NCBI GenBank assembly: GCA_030849075.1 | Contig: JASAOO010003507.1 | Span: forward strand, 19,053 to 83,052 | Reading direction: 5' to 3' | DNA length: 64,000 nt | DNA from: Zelonia costaricensis | Lineage: Eukaryota > Euglenozoa > Kinetoplastea > Trypanosomatida > Trypanosomatidae | Shown: positions 18,208-28,237 of the stretch, piece after piece | How the letters are laid out: each line of letters starts with the position of its first letter | How positions within the stretch are numbered: position 1 is the stretch's first letter | Notes under the pieces: generated by a model | Told to the model about the DNA's origin: nothing | Database searches by the model: none | The model's input: the letters and a program-made list of their open reading frames with translations, nothing else | Program-made: the position numbers and the translations under genes

Positions 18208-19459
18208 TGTGCCTCTTGATGGTGGCAAGTGTGTGCGCTGTTGTTGTTCAGCTGCCGAAGGGCCTTTTCTTGTTTTGTTTTTCTCCCTCGCCTCCCCCCC
18301 CTTGAGTATCACTATGCTCGGTTGTGCGATGGTGAACCCCGCTGCTGTTACGTAGAGCAGCACTCTTCGGGTCCTGCGTGTCGTGGCCCAGCTCTGTGTT
18401 CTCGACGCGACCGTGGTAGAGCGTCGACGTATTTGAGTGCGAGTGTGTGTATGTGCTTGTGCGTGGCTATAAGTGCGTTTGTGTTTCTTCAAGTAAGTGC
18501 CTTCTCACTAACACATGGTGAAGGTCTTGTGCATTCGGTAGCAAACCTCCGCTAGTGGTGAATGCAATGCATGCCTGACACGGCACACCCATACCTCAGC
18601 AAAGAGGAAAACACCCTAGCACAGGCAACAAAGAGAACACAACAACAACAGTAGAGGAGCGGAGAAAGGGAAGCAGGTCTTCTTTTCTCATGTGTGTGTG
18701 TGTGGGGAGGGGGGGGGGGTTGAATGCTGCTTGTCGCGCGCCACGACTGCTGCAGCTTTGTTCCACAGCCGTGCTCCCGTTTTTCTCTTCCTTGCATCCC
18801 CACTCGCGGCTGCCGTGTCGTGCTGCGATGCCCGCACGTGCGAACCGGTGTGCCTGCGGACCTCAACTCCGCCGTTCCCTTCTCTCCCCATCTGCCAAGC
18901 CCAACTATCGCGCTGTTGCCCCCCACCCTCACTGTCGCCTACCGTCTGCCGTGGCGGTGCCCTACACGCAGTGAGTGCTGCCGTCCTTTTTTTTTTCCTT
19001 TTGACCCGCTTTTGTGCCAAACGAGCACAGCACCGCCGTCCTCACCGCTCGCGTCTGTGCTGACTCTCACGACGAGCGACAACGCCGACGAGCCACGAGA
19101 AGACAACAACAGCAACAACAAACAAACACACATAAAGCGAATCACGCAGGAGTCAAAAAAACAAAAGAAATCTGACCCACACACGTACTGGTGAGCAGTG
19201 TCGTAGTAGACCTACCGCACCGTCACCTCAGCAGCCTGCACTCCCTCAAGTTGATTTTGTGCTCCCTCTCGTCTGTAGGCTCCTGCGCACTCCTGTCCTC
19301 CTTCTCCAGTGCTTTCCCGTTCTTGTTCTCCACGGAAATCAGCCGTGCTGACGCACTCCGTTTCACAAGCAGCTGTGCTGATCTCGTCGCAGTCCCGATC
19401 AACGACGGGCCACACTCACACATTTCTCCTTCTTCCCGTTTCTTTCCTCCGTAGGCGCC
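18208..19459. other. Intergenic spacer
   Basis: No gene is seen. It has a G-run at about 18707-18718, a T-run near 18987-18997, an AAC/AAAC-rich patch at 19105-19170, and the pyrimidine tract used by the acyltransferase gene. Confidence 0.7.
19421..19454 (+). promoter_or_regulatory. Trans-splice acceptor candidate 5 nt before the acyltransferase ATG
   Basis: A strong C/T tract ends in CCGTAG (AG 19453-19454), leaving only GCGCC before ATG 19460. If used, the 5' UTR would be the spliced leader plus five bases. An upstream AG at 19391-19392 has a poorer tract. Confidence 0.5.
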
Positions 19460-20344
19460 ATGGCGGAGCGCAAGAGCCCCAACAAGGTACTTCGGCTGCT
19501 GTGCACCGTGTATCTCATCCTCTCCCTCACGGTCCAGTGGGTCCTGACCTGGGTGCTGCAGGTGCTCTTCATCGCCGTCACCTTCTTCTTCACGACATCG
19601 GAGTTCCGGCAGGACATTTGCGGGCACATCTTCCGCAAGATCAGCTTCGTCGGCATGGACGTGCTGAACCCGTTCTGGCACATCCACGTCCTCAACAAGT
19701 TCCCCGAGGTGAAGAGCAAGAAGGTTATTCTCATGCTGAACCACCTCAGCGGCGCCGACCCCTTCGTGGCCATCCGCTCCCTCCTGCCACGCGACGGGAC
19801 GTGGATCGCAAAGGGCGGTCTCTTCCGCGTGCCATTTGGGGGCTGGGCTATGTACAACTCCGGTGACCTGGCCGTGCACTTCCGCGACAAGAAGACGAGC
19901 TTCGCGACGGTGAAGGGGACCGTGGGTCCCATGATTGAGAACGCGCGCGGACGCCTGCGCCGCGGCCGCATGCTGTGCGTGTTTCCGGAGGGCATCCGAA
20001 ACATGCACCCCGATGGGCCGCTGAACCCGTTCCGTCTCGGCTTCTTCTCCCTCGCCGTCGACGAGGGTGCCACGATCGTGCCCCTGGCGGTCAGCAGCAC
20101 GGAGAAGCTGTGGCCGCGCGGATCGGCGCTCATGGACGCGGCCGACGCCTACTTCTCCTTTGGCGAGCCCATCGACGCGAGCAAGTTCAAGTCGGCAGAG
20201 GAGCTCTCGCAGCACGTGTGGAACGTCATCACGGGGCTGCGTGAGAAGCACCCTGACCGCGTCGAGCTGCACGCGCGCGAGGCGAACGCCGCGCCGGACG
20301 CCCCCACCGCGGCGGCAGTCGACACCACAAAGAAGAGCGTGTGA
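19460..20344 (+). CDS. PlsC-family glycerolipid acyltransferase (1-acylglycerol-3-phosphate acyltransferase-like)
   Basis: The product has 294 residues. One or two N-terminal membrane helices (about 10-45) lead into a complete PlsC domain. Motif I is NHLSGAD (His95, Asp100). Motif II lies around GLFRVPFGGWAM (120-131). Motif III is FPEGIRN (175-181) and motif IV is IVPLAV (206-211). His and Asp of the HX4D pair, and the Glu-Gly of motif III, are the expected catalytic and phosphate-binding residues. The family moves an acyl chain from acyl-CoA to lysophosphatidate or a related lysolipid, normally at the ER membrane. The exact acceptor cannot be read from motifs. The C-terminal 25 residues are Ala-rich and disordered. 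The short N-terminal part argues against a glycerol-3-phosphate acyltransferase of the long plastid or mitochondrial type. Confidence 0.93.
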   Translation: MAERKSPNKVLRLLCTVYLILSLTVQWVLTWVLQVLFIAVTFFFTTSEFRQDICGHIFRKISFVGMDVLNPFWHIHVLNKFPEVKSKKVILMLNHLSGADPFVAIRSLLPRDGTWIAKGGLFRVPFGGWAMYNSGDLAVHFRDKKTSFATVKGTVGPMIENARGRLRRGRMLCVFPEGIRNMHPDGPLNPFRLGFFSLAVDEGATIVPLAVSSTEKLWPRGSALMDAADAYFSFGEPIDASKFKSAEELSQHVWNVITGLREKHPDRVELHAREANAAPDAPTAAAVDTTKKSV

Positions 20345-21226
20345 AGCGGGAGGAACGGAAAGGAGGAAGTGGGAAGAGGGGGATGCCATCGTTATCATTC
20401 TCTTGTGAGTCCTAGTCGAAGAGACTGCATTCCTGTTACCCCCCGGCGTGGCACCACCGCGTACAGACGGTGCGACACGGGTGTGTGGTACTTCTTCCTG
20501 CATCTCACGCACAACGAAAAAGAGCGAGAGAAGCACCGGAAGGAGAGAGAGAGATGCATGTGCTGATGGCCGATTGCCTTCGTGTCGATTGGTTGTGCGT
20601 GTTCCCCGCCGCTGATTGGCTTCGAGCAGTACGTGCCCGTCCCCCTCTCCTCTTCGTCTGTTTCGATCTATCGACTCCTCTAACTCCTAATGCGGGCGGG
20701 AGTTGACGGGCGCCGTCGGTGCTCCTCTTTCGTTTTCCGGTGTTTTTGTTTTGAAGCCAAATAGGGCCAGTGAGGCCGCTGTGGTGTTGGACGTGGCACA
20801 GCTTGCGGACACAGACACACACACACACACACACACATACGCACACATAGACAATGACGTAGGTGGCAGAGCAACGCTTCAGCGCCTCGTGCTTACGCTT
20901 TTCGGCTTGCATAGCGCTCTCGTATTTGTTTGTGTGTCTGTGCGATGGTGTGGTGTTGCTGGTCTGCGTTGCGTTGGCTTTTCTCCTCCTTTCTTGTTGC
21001 TTGTGTGTTGAGTGAGTCCGGGGGGGGGGGGCGTATTTCTGTTTTCTGTTCATGGCGCCACGCAGTTCCACGACTCCCTCCCTCTCCTCACCTGTGACGT
21101 ATCGCTCTCTCGCGCGCGCGTGTGTGGGTGTGTGCGTGCGTGCGCGCCTGTCTTGTGTCTTCCTCGTCCCGTCCCTCATGGTTTCCTCCCCGCCTTCTCC
21201 CAAGCATCCACGCAGATGACTAACGC

Positions 21227-21228
<2 letters not shown>

Positions 21229-21259
<31 letters not shown>
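21229..21259. repeat. CA dinucleotide microsatellite
   Basis: About 15 CA units in the spacer upstream of the 22180 gene. Confidence 0.95.
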
Positions 21260-21262
<3 letters not shown>

Positions 21263-22112
21263 CGTGCACATCCTCATGTATTCAGGGAAAGGGAGAAAGA
21301 GAAGAGAGAGGCAGGGGACGCGACTACTGCAGCGGGGCACAGGAAGGGCCTGTGAGGGAGGACGGCACGCCTGTGGGACGGCTCCGACGCACACCGACCT
21401 GTCGTCCTCCACCCTCTCTCCATATGGTGAGAGGGCGGAGTGCGAGGCAAAGCGAAGCTGCGCCGGCGCGGCGCCAACGCCCCATGATGGCTTCGTGACC
21501 CGTTTACTCGTGCCGTCGCCCCCCTCCCCCTCCCCCTTCGCATCCGTCGCCCCAACAGGGCGATCGAGAAGCATTAGGCGGGGGGTGGAGAGGTGGGATT
21601 CCGCTCGGCCGCCGTCGACATGCTTACCCGAGGCAACCCATCAAGACTGCTTCGCTTTGGTCCCGCTTGCGCTGCGGCACTCCAGGAAAAGTGTGCAGCG
21701 ACACAATTTCGCTTCAACCTCATTTCCAACTCTCTCCTTTCTCCTCCTCACGTGTGGTTCCTCTGCTTGCGTTGCGGGAATCCACTACTCCTGACATCCT
21801 GCCCCTCCTCTCCCCCCTCCGCCGCTTTAACAACACCGACGTACCGCCTCTGTCGCGGCTTGGCACCTTTCTCGGCCCCAACCTGTTGCCCTCCCCATCC
21901 CTTCTGGCCCCCCCCCTGCCGCCTCGTCCTCCACCACACCACTCACCCCCTGCAGCGCTCTTCCCTTCCGTCTTTCATTCTTCCCGGTTGCACGCCCGTC
22001 ACCGCGTTCCCTCCCGAGCTCCCGTTTCGCGCGCTCTCCCCCCTCACCGCCTTCCCCCACGTAGCGCTGTAGCGCTCCTCCCCAAAACGTTTTTCTCGTG
22101 CTTTCTCACACG

Positions 22113-22179
22113 TGTCCTGCCCTCTCCCCTCTTCCGTACGCTGCGTGGTTCTCTCCGCTTCAAGGCTTGACCCGCGCAG
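22113..22179 (+). promoter_or_regulatory. Candidate trans-splice acceptors abutting the ATG at 22180
   Basis: A C/T-rich run is followed by AG at 22163-22164 (15-nt 5' UTR) and by AG at 22178-22179, which touches the ATG directly. Only the first would leave template-encoded UTR. Sites further upstream in the pyrimidine-rich DNA are also possible. Confidence 0.4.
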
Positions 22180-23673
22180 ATGCAAGCCAAGAACGCCGCG
22201 GCCATGCCAGTGCGGCCCATCGTGACCCCCGACAACCAAAGCTACGTCTCTGAGAACGCGCAGCCGCACCTTGACAAGGGCAGCGACGACACAGCGGAGC
22301 GGTCGCAGCCGCCGTCGCGGCCGTACGAGGCGGACATCAGCACGTCCTACCACGACCAGGTCGCCGTCGGCGCCGAGGAAGAGGACGAGGAGGATCTCAG
22401 CGACGTCAGCGACGCGTACCGGGGACTCACCATCAAGGATGCACCCGGCTTGGGTCCCGACGGCCTCGCGATGCTGTGGACGATGGACGAGGAGACGGTG
22501 CTGCAGAACTCCAGCGATGCCTCGCTCGAGCGCATTCGGGGACGGCTGACGATGCTGTTGCTCGGCGTCTCTGACGCTCTGCGCACGCGTCGGGCACGCG
22601 ACACCGCGAAGCCGCGCGAGTCTGCGCTGATGGCGCCGCCCGAGGTCGCAAAGACGAAGGGGCGTGCGGCGCGTGGGCGGCACATGGACTTTACGGAGCA
22701 GGTGCGCGCGGGTGATCACGCGGTGCGGCGCCTCCTGGGCGAGGCGTTCCACACCTTCGCGGAGGGGGAGTTGGTGCAGATGGTTCAGCTCTGCTCCCTG
22801 GCCGACCGCGGTGCGACGGACTGCGACGAGCTGGTGCGCAACGCGGTGGTGGTGCTGCAGGCCCTCACGCACGACGGCGACGCCGTCCGTGACGTCGCGC
22901 ACTTCCGGCAGTTTCTGCACACGCACCTCGACGAGATCTCGAGTCCGCAGTGGCAGCACGACTTCGTGGCGGCGATGCGCTCGCTGGCGGTGGGCTTCCT
23001 GCGCCGGCCGGAGGCGGTGATGGCCTCGTACGGCGCCTCGGTGACACAGGTCGTGCAGCACGAGGCCCTCTACACGGCGCTGCTGCGCGTGTGCGCTGGT
23101 CGGCCGATGGGCAGCGGCCTCTCGCTCGCCAGCACGGCCACCCACGCCGACCCTGCGGCCCCTGTCAAGCGCAAGTCGTCGACGTCGACACCATCGACGC
23201 CGCCGTCTCACGCACGCGTGCCACGGCAGCGGACGCCGCGGCAGTCAACGCATGAGTCGGTGTACATCCACACCCCGCGTGACCACACCGGGGCCACGCA
23301 GCTGCGCCGCCCGTCGATGCTGGTGGACCCGTTCATGCCAGCGGAGCTGCCGCAGTGCATCTTGGCATCGACGGCGTCCACACCGACGCGGCGCGGCAAC
23401 GGGGCCTCGCGCTCGCGGCGCGTGAGCGCGGCGGGGCACAGCCGTCAGTCGCTGCAGCTGGCACACGATGGCAAGCCCGCAGAGTCGCCGTCGCCCGCTG
23501 CACCAACGGGCAAGGACCAGCCGGCGCAGCCGCAGCCGCAGCACGCCAGTGGTACGGCGGCAGCTCCGTCCCCCTCAAAGAAGGCGGTTGCCAGCCGGAG
23601 GGAGCCGATTCCCGAGGTGCCACAGCGGCTGAGTGTGCGGCGTGTTGTGAACTTCTCTCTGGCGCACTACTGA
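22180..23673 (+). CDS. Kinetoplastid-type protein of unknown function with an all-helical middle
   Basis: This 497-residue protein is not recognised. The first 80 residues are disordered and include an acidic run, EEEDEEDLSDVSD (about 66-78). From about 85 to 310 the sequence looks like a compact helical domain. It holds LTMLLLGVSDALRTRR (123-138), HMDFTEQVRAGDHAVRRLLG (168-187), ELVQMVQLCSLADRG and a run of amphipathic helices to VVQHEALYTALLRVCAG. The last 180 residues are basic, Ser/Thr/Pro-rich and disordered, with repeated S/T-P sites that could be kinase targets. The protein ends RRVVNFSLAHY. There is no signal peptide or membrane segment. The start is the first ATG in a frame closed shortly upstream and next to a plausible splice acceptor. 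Confidence 0.8.
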   Translation: MQAKNAAAMPVRPIVTPDNQSYVSENAQPHLDKGSDDTAERSQPPSRPYEADISTSYHDQVAVGAEEEDEEDLSDVSDAYRGLTIKDAPGLGPDGLAMLWTMDEETVLQNSSDASLERIRGRLTMLLLGVSDALRTRRARDTAKPRESALMAPPEVAKTKGRAARGRHMDFTEQVRAGDHAVRRLLGEAFHTFAEGELVQMVQLCSLADRGATDCDELVRNAVVVLQALTHDGDAVRDVAHFRQFLHTHLDEISSPQWQHDFVAAMRSLAVGFLRRPEAVMASYGASVTQVVQHEALYTALLRVCAGRPMGSGLSLASTATHADPAAPVKRKSSTSTPSTPPSHARVPRQRTPRQSTHESVYIHTPRDHTGATQLRRPSMLVDPFMPAELPQCILASTASTPTRRGNGASRSRRVSAAGHSRQSLQLAHDGKPAESPSPAAPTGKDQPAQPQPQHASGTAAAPSPSKKAVASRREPIPEVPQRLSVRRVVNFSLAHY

Positions 23674-26629
23674 CGGCACAGCGCACGACGACGCGCATGT
23701 GGTGCTGATCTTCATCCCCCCCCTCTTTCTCGCTCTCTGTATCTCGCAGGGCTATCGGAGTCCAGCGAGCAAGTCGCCGGCTGGACAGCGTGGCTGTTGC
23801 GCTTCCTCTGCCACCATAATCTTCCATCTCGTGTCTTTTGCCCAGTGTTACCTCTTTCCACTACTGCGCCAAACCCCCCCCTTTCTCTGAGGGCCTCCCC
23901 ACACTCCCCGCCGTGTCTGTCAGTGTCTTTGCGTGTGTGTGTGTGTCTCCCCTCCCTCCCTTCCTTTCTCTCATGGGTGTGCGCACCTCGCATTCCTGTT
24001 GCTTGTGGCGTGTTTGTTTTGGAGGGGTTTTCCTCTTTTCTCTTCCTCGCATAGTTCATCTTCCCCTTTTTTTTCTGTCTAGTTTGGTTACTCTTGTCTG
24101 CGAAGCGTGGCTGTGCAAAGCTGCGACGGCGATGAGACTCGGCGCAACAGAGAAGCTGGTACGAGTTCGGCGACGTAGCACGTCGACATTTTCTTTTCTC
24201 TTCTGCGACTGGACGCGTTCTGCCTATTGCGTCGCACGCGGAGGCATTGACCGCCTCCCCTTTTCTCCCTCCCTCCCTCACTCTCTGGCGGCCGACCTCT
24301 TCGTCTTCTCCAATCTACCGTTCTCGCTCCTTGTGTGTGTATGTGCGTGGTGTGTGTGTGTGTGGGCGTAGGCGTAGGCGGCGTCGCTGCGCGTAGACGA
24401 GGACGGCGAATGGGCGGGTGGGGAGGGAAGTCGTAAGAAGGACCTCCGGACAGCGTCGGGTGAATTCGCGTTTGTGTGGGTGGGGCCCGCACATCCTCTG
24501 CCTCACCAAGCCGCACCAGCGAGAAGCCCGCACGCAGATACACACTCACACAGGCACTCACGGCACACGCGCGAGGGGAGGGGCACAAAGGAACTCGCCG
24601 GATGTAGGGACACCAGCGGGCTCACGAGGTGGCCGACGCCTCGGCCTCCACGCCCACGTCTCTCACTGTTGTGTCTTGCCCCTCTCGTGCCCGCACGTCC
24701 ATCGGCGGGCGAGCGTGTTCTCGGGGGTCTCTGAGCAAGGCCGCTTTCTCCCTTTCCTTTTTTTTCTCCCTCGCTGGATCGTCACTCCCGGTTCACTACC
24801 ACGACGTCTTGTGCCTTGTTGTCATGTTTTCGACTCCCCGTGTCCTTTGGGGACAACTCGCGGCGGCGCACGTGTCGTGGTGGCGAGGACCGACGTCGGT
24901 GCGCGGCGAGGGCGGCGAGGCGAGGGGAGGGGGGGAGGGGGTTAAGGCCGCGCTCTGTGCGCGTACGCGTCTGTTCTGTCTGCGTGACTCTTCTGTCCTT
25001 GTAGTTGATGTCTGCCGCTGCGGCGGTCGGGTGCGTGTGGTTCTCTCCGCATTCTCTCACCCCCCCCTCCCTCTGCGCGCTGCACGAGTCACAGACCCCC
25101 CTCCCACTCCCTCCAACTTGCGCACCGCGCAGCTGCTTGTCTTTTTTTTCCCTTCTTTTGTGCTGTTGTTGTGTGTTAGGCTCGAGTCTGTCACGTCAGC
25201 GCCGAGTAGGACCTCTCTCCGAGGCCCTTCCTCTTCTCTTCTCGTTGCGCCTTGTCCTTCTCGGCTCCCACTTCCTCATCATATGTACCCCTTCCCTTTT
25301 TTCTTTTTTTCTGGTGCACACTCCTCGGCCGCTGGGCCCACACCGACCGCCTTTCCCTGTTTGAGAATCGCACACACATACACAAACGAACACATACGCA
25401 CACCTACCCGTGGCAGACACACTCCCTCACTCCCTACCTCGCCGCCACCTTCTTCCCCTTTCTATATTGAAGTGTTCATCTAGCCACGCGGGTGCCCCAT
25501 CGTGTTCGCGCGCGAGCTTCCGCATCCGCTTCCCCACCATCCTACCCCCTTCCTTACTTTCGATAGCTTCCTTTTCTTTTGAGTTGTGTGTGTGTGTGTG
25601 TGTCTGTGTCTTGTTGTGTGTGACAACCGCTTCACTGAGTCTTGCACGTCTTCTCACACGCAATATCCGTTCAGCCGCGCGTCGCGCTCTTTTTTTTTTT
25701 CTGTTTTGCTTGTGCTCTTGTCGCTTATCATTGATGTCTAAGTGTGTGTGTGTGTTTGTGTGTTGTGTTTGCGTGTTGACGTGCGCCTCAGTGCGCCTGG
25801 GAACGCTTGCGTGTGTGCGCTCTCGGGAGCCGCTTTCGGTGCTCCGAGGCACGCTGGTAACACTGGATGCGTGCGTGCCCGCTTGATGCCGCGGACACGG
25901 CGCGGTCGGCCCTAGGCGTGGTGCCTCCGCCGCCCTGCCTGCTGTTTCTTCTCTTGTCCTCCTCGACGGGCGCGTGGTGATGCCCCCTTCTCGGCATTAG
26001 AGTCTCCCTCTCTGTGCTCTTCTCTCCCCTCCCGCCCCTGCTCCCTCCCACTGACCTTACTTGCACATCATTCCGTATATTCGGCGCTGATCGTGTTTCC
26101 TTTCTTTTTTTTTTGTTTCTTCCCCTCTGTGGTTTTCGTTTTGGAGGTTTGCGCCTCCGCTGCGATTCTCCTTTTGCTTTTTTCCTGTTTCCTGATTAGC
26201 TTTTCTCCACGGCTGCCTCAGTGTTTCTCCGTGGCCCTCGTTTCTCCCATGCTGCAATCCTGCATGTGCTTGTGAGTGCACGTGGCTGCGCAGGTGCGTT
26301 TGTGTGCGCGTATGACTGCGTGTGACTGGGTCTTTGACTGATGTGTGTCTTCTCGACTTCGGCTCATGGAGAGGGGCTTTCTTTTCCGTCTCGCCCCTGC
26401 TGCGTCAATGAAAACGTGCAACGTTGCAGGCGCTCTTTCGGCAGCGGCATCACTCGCAAACGTGACGCTGCCTTCTGAGTGAGCTTGTCACGTGAGCGAG
26501 GCGCGTGGCTGATGAGCGGTCTTCGCGAGCCATGTAATCGGGAGGGAGGGCAGTATCCAAGGCAGCTCACCGTGGGATGCATGCAGCAGGTGCTGCTCGT
26601 GTGCCACGTCGCAGGTGACGTGAAGCAGC

Positions 26630-26644
26630 AAAAAAAAAAAAAAA
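26630..26644 (+). repeat. Poly(A) run ending a pyrimidine-poor segment
   Basis: Fifteen consecutive A bases follow about 350 nt of mixed-composition DNA that lacks the C/T tracts of its surroundings. The layout recalls the A-rich end of a degenerate retroposon, but I recognise no element-specific sequence. Confidence 0.5.
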
Positions 26645-27178
26645 GAATCAACAAAGCACTCGTTGCAGGAAAGAAAAGAGCGAGGGGGGGGGAGATTTCG
26701 TATTGCTCACCGAGCCCCAGCTCGCTGCGGCGCGGTCACCGCTGCTTCAGGAGAGCCACGACTGGGTTCTGTTCCGCGGCGTGGGCAACTGCAGCAGACC
26801 CGGTGGACGGTACCACGCCGCGCAGCGGAAAGGTGAACAAGGCGCGGAATGTCATGCACACTGCTTGGCGTGCCAGCATGCGGACAACCGGCTTGACGTC
26901 AACACCGTAAGCTTGCACGTTGTTTCTCCTCCTCCCCCTCCTCCCCTTCCACCCTTTCTGCTCCTTCCACCTCCCGGGCAACTTTCACGAGGAAAGAGAA
27001 GCGAGTTCATCTCTCCCCAGGCAGCTCCCCGCACTTCACACACGCAGCCCACCTCTCCCTCCCCATCCACGCTCCTTCCCCCCTCCCCCTACACTCACAC
27101 CCAAGGCACTCACGTCGCCCACTGGCACGCTACTGTATTTGTGTGTGTGTGTGTGACGTGTCCGAGACTGCAACTGAG

Positions 27179-27210
27179 TCTGTTCGTTTCATCCCTCCCC
27201 GCTCTCCGAG
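27179..27210 (+). promoter_or_regulatory. Candidate trans-splice acceptor for the RSP16-like gene
   Basis: A C/T-rich run ends in TCCGAG (AG 27209-27210), giving a 46-nt 5' UTR before ATG 27257. Confidence 0.5.
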
Positions 27211-27256
27211 ATCAGGAAAGCCAGAGCAGTGAGTCCACACCTCGCCCGTCTCCACC

Positions 27257-28237
27257 ATGATCGACTACTACCAGTTCCTCGGGCTTAACCGGCAGTCGGG
27301 CGACGACGACGTGGCCAAGGCGTACCGCCGCTACGCCCTTGCCTACAACCCGCAGTGCCACCCCGACACCACCGACCAGGACACCCTCCAGCGCAACTTC
27401 AAGACGGCGGCGCAGGCGTACACGGTGCTGTCAGACCCCAAGAAGCGCGCGATCTACGACATCTACGGCGAGGAGGGCGTGCGCCATGGCGGGACGGGGC
27501 AGCAGGGGGTGCCGGGCGGCATCGACCTGGACTGCATTGACCCCAACACCGTCTTCACCCGCTTCTTCGGCGTCGACAACCCGTTCCAGGTGGTGGGCAA
27601 CATCGACGGCGTGCGGGGCAACCACCACGATTTCTTCAGCACCATCGCCGGCATGCCACCGAACCCGCCCAATTGCCCACCGCTCGAGGTGGCGCTCCCG
27701 GTGACGCTGGAGGACGTCTTCTTCGGCGCCGTGCGCCGCGCCGCGTGGACGGCGACGCACACGAGCGCGGTGCCCGGCACCCCCAACGCCGTCGTGACAA
27801 CGACGCAGGAGTCGTACGAGGTGCGTGTGGAGAAGGGCGCGAAGACGGGGGATCGCTTCACCGTGGTGGGCCGCGGCAACACCGTGCCGGGGTGCGCGCG
27901 TGGCGACGCGGTGGTCGTTGTCACCGTCGTCCAGCACCCACGCTTTCGCCGCGACGGCGACGACCTCGTCACGGTGGCGAACATCTCGCTGCGCGACGCG
28001 TTGTGCGGCACCACCGTCACGGTGCGGACGATGGAGGGCCGCGAGCTTTCAATCCTGATCGACGAGATCGTGGACCCGTCGTACCGGACGCGCATTGCCG
28101 GCGCAGGGCTGCCCGCGCACAACGGCGGCGCCGATGCCGCCCGCGGCGACCTCGTGATTGAGTTTACGACCAAGTTCCCCAGCTTCCTGACGGCGGAGCA
28201 GAAGACCGAGATCGACCGCATCCTGAGCATCAAGTGA
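27257..28237 (+). CDS. DNAJB13/RSP16-like radial-spoke J-domain protein
   Basis: The product has 326 residues. It opens with a J-domain (2-70) that ends AYTVLSDPKKRAIYDIYGEEG. The G/F and zinc-finger regions of typical class A proteins are absent. A type B client-binding region follows: LEVALPVTLEDVFFGAVRRA (143-162), HPRFRRDGDDL (227-237), the second beta domain and the final dimerisation helix FPSFLTAEQKTEIDRIL (307-323). Length and layout match DNAJB13, the RSP16 subunit of flagellar radial spokes. At the place of the HPD tripeptide the sequence reads NPQ (31-33), and an HPD occurs four residues later (35-37). Animal DNAJB13 also lacks a canonical HPD (it has HPL), so loss of Hsp70 stimulation fits a structural spoke protein. 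Other class B J-proteins are the main alternative. Confidence 0.82.
   Translation: MIDYYQFLGLNRQSGDDDVAKAYRRYALAYNPQCHPDTTDQDTLQRNFKTAAQAYTVLSDPKKRAIYDIYGEEGVRHGGTGQQGVPGGIDLDCIDPNTVFTRFFGVDNPFQVVGNIDGVRGNHHDFFSTIAGMPPNPPNCPPLEVALPVTLEDVFFGAVRRAAWTATHTSAVPGTPNAVVTTTQESYEVRVEKGAKTGDRFTVVGRGNTVPGCARGDAVVVVTVVQHPRFRRDGDDLVTVANISLRDALCGTTVTVRTMEGRELSILIDEIVDPSYRTRIAGAGLPAHNGGADAARGDLVIEFTTKFPSFLTAEQKTEIDRILSIK

Larger units (their letters stand above)
20345..22179. other. Intergenic spacer
   Basis: No gene is seen. It has CA tracts at 20815-20837 and 21229-21259, a G-run near 21021-21032, and extensive C/T-rich sequence from 21735 to 22170 leading to the next start. Confidence 0.7.
23674..27256. 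other. Largest (3.6 kb) intergenic spacer
   Basis: I see no supportable gene. Open frames up to 285 codons are C/T-derived and low complexity. Features are T-runs near 24068, 25141 and 25691, a G-rich run at 24926-24940, and a C/T-poor segment of about 26270-26630 ending in a 15-nt A-run (26630-26644). The block 26925-27110 is strongly C/T-rich and lies upstream of the J-protein gene. Confidence 0.6.
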
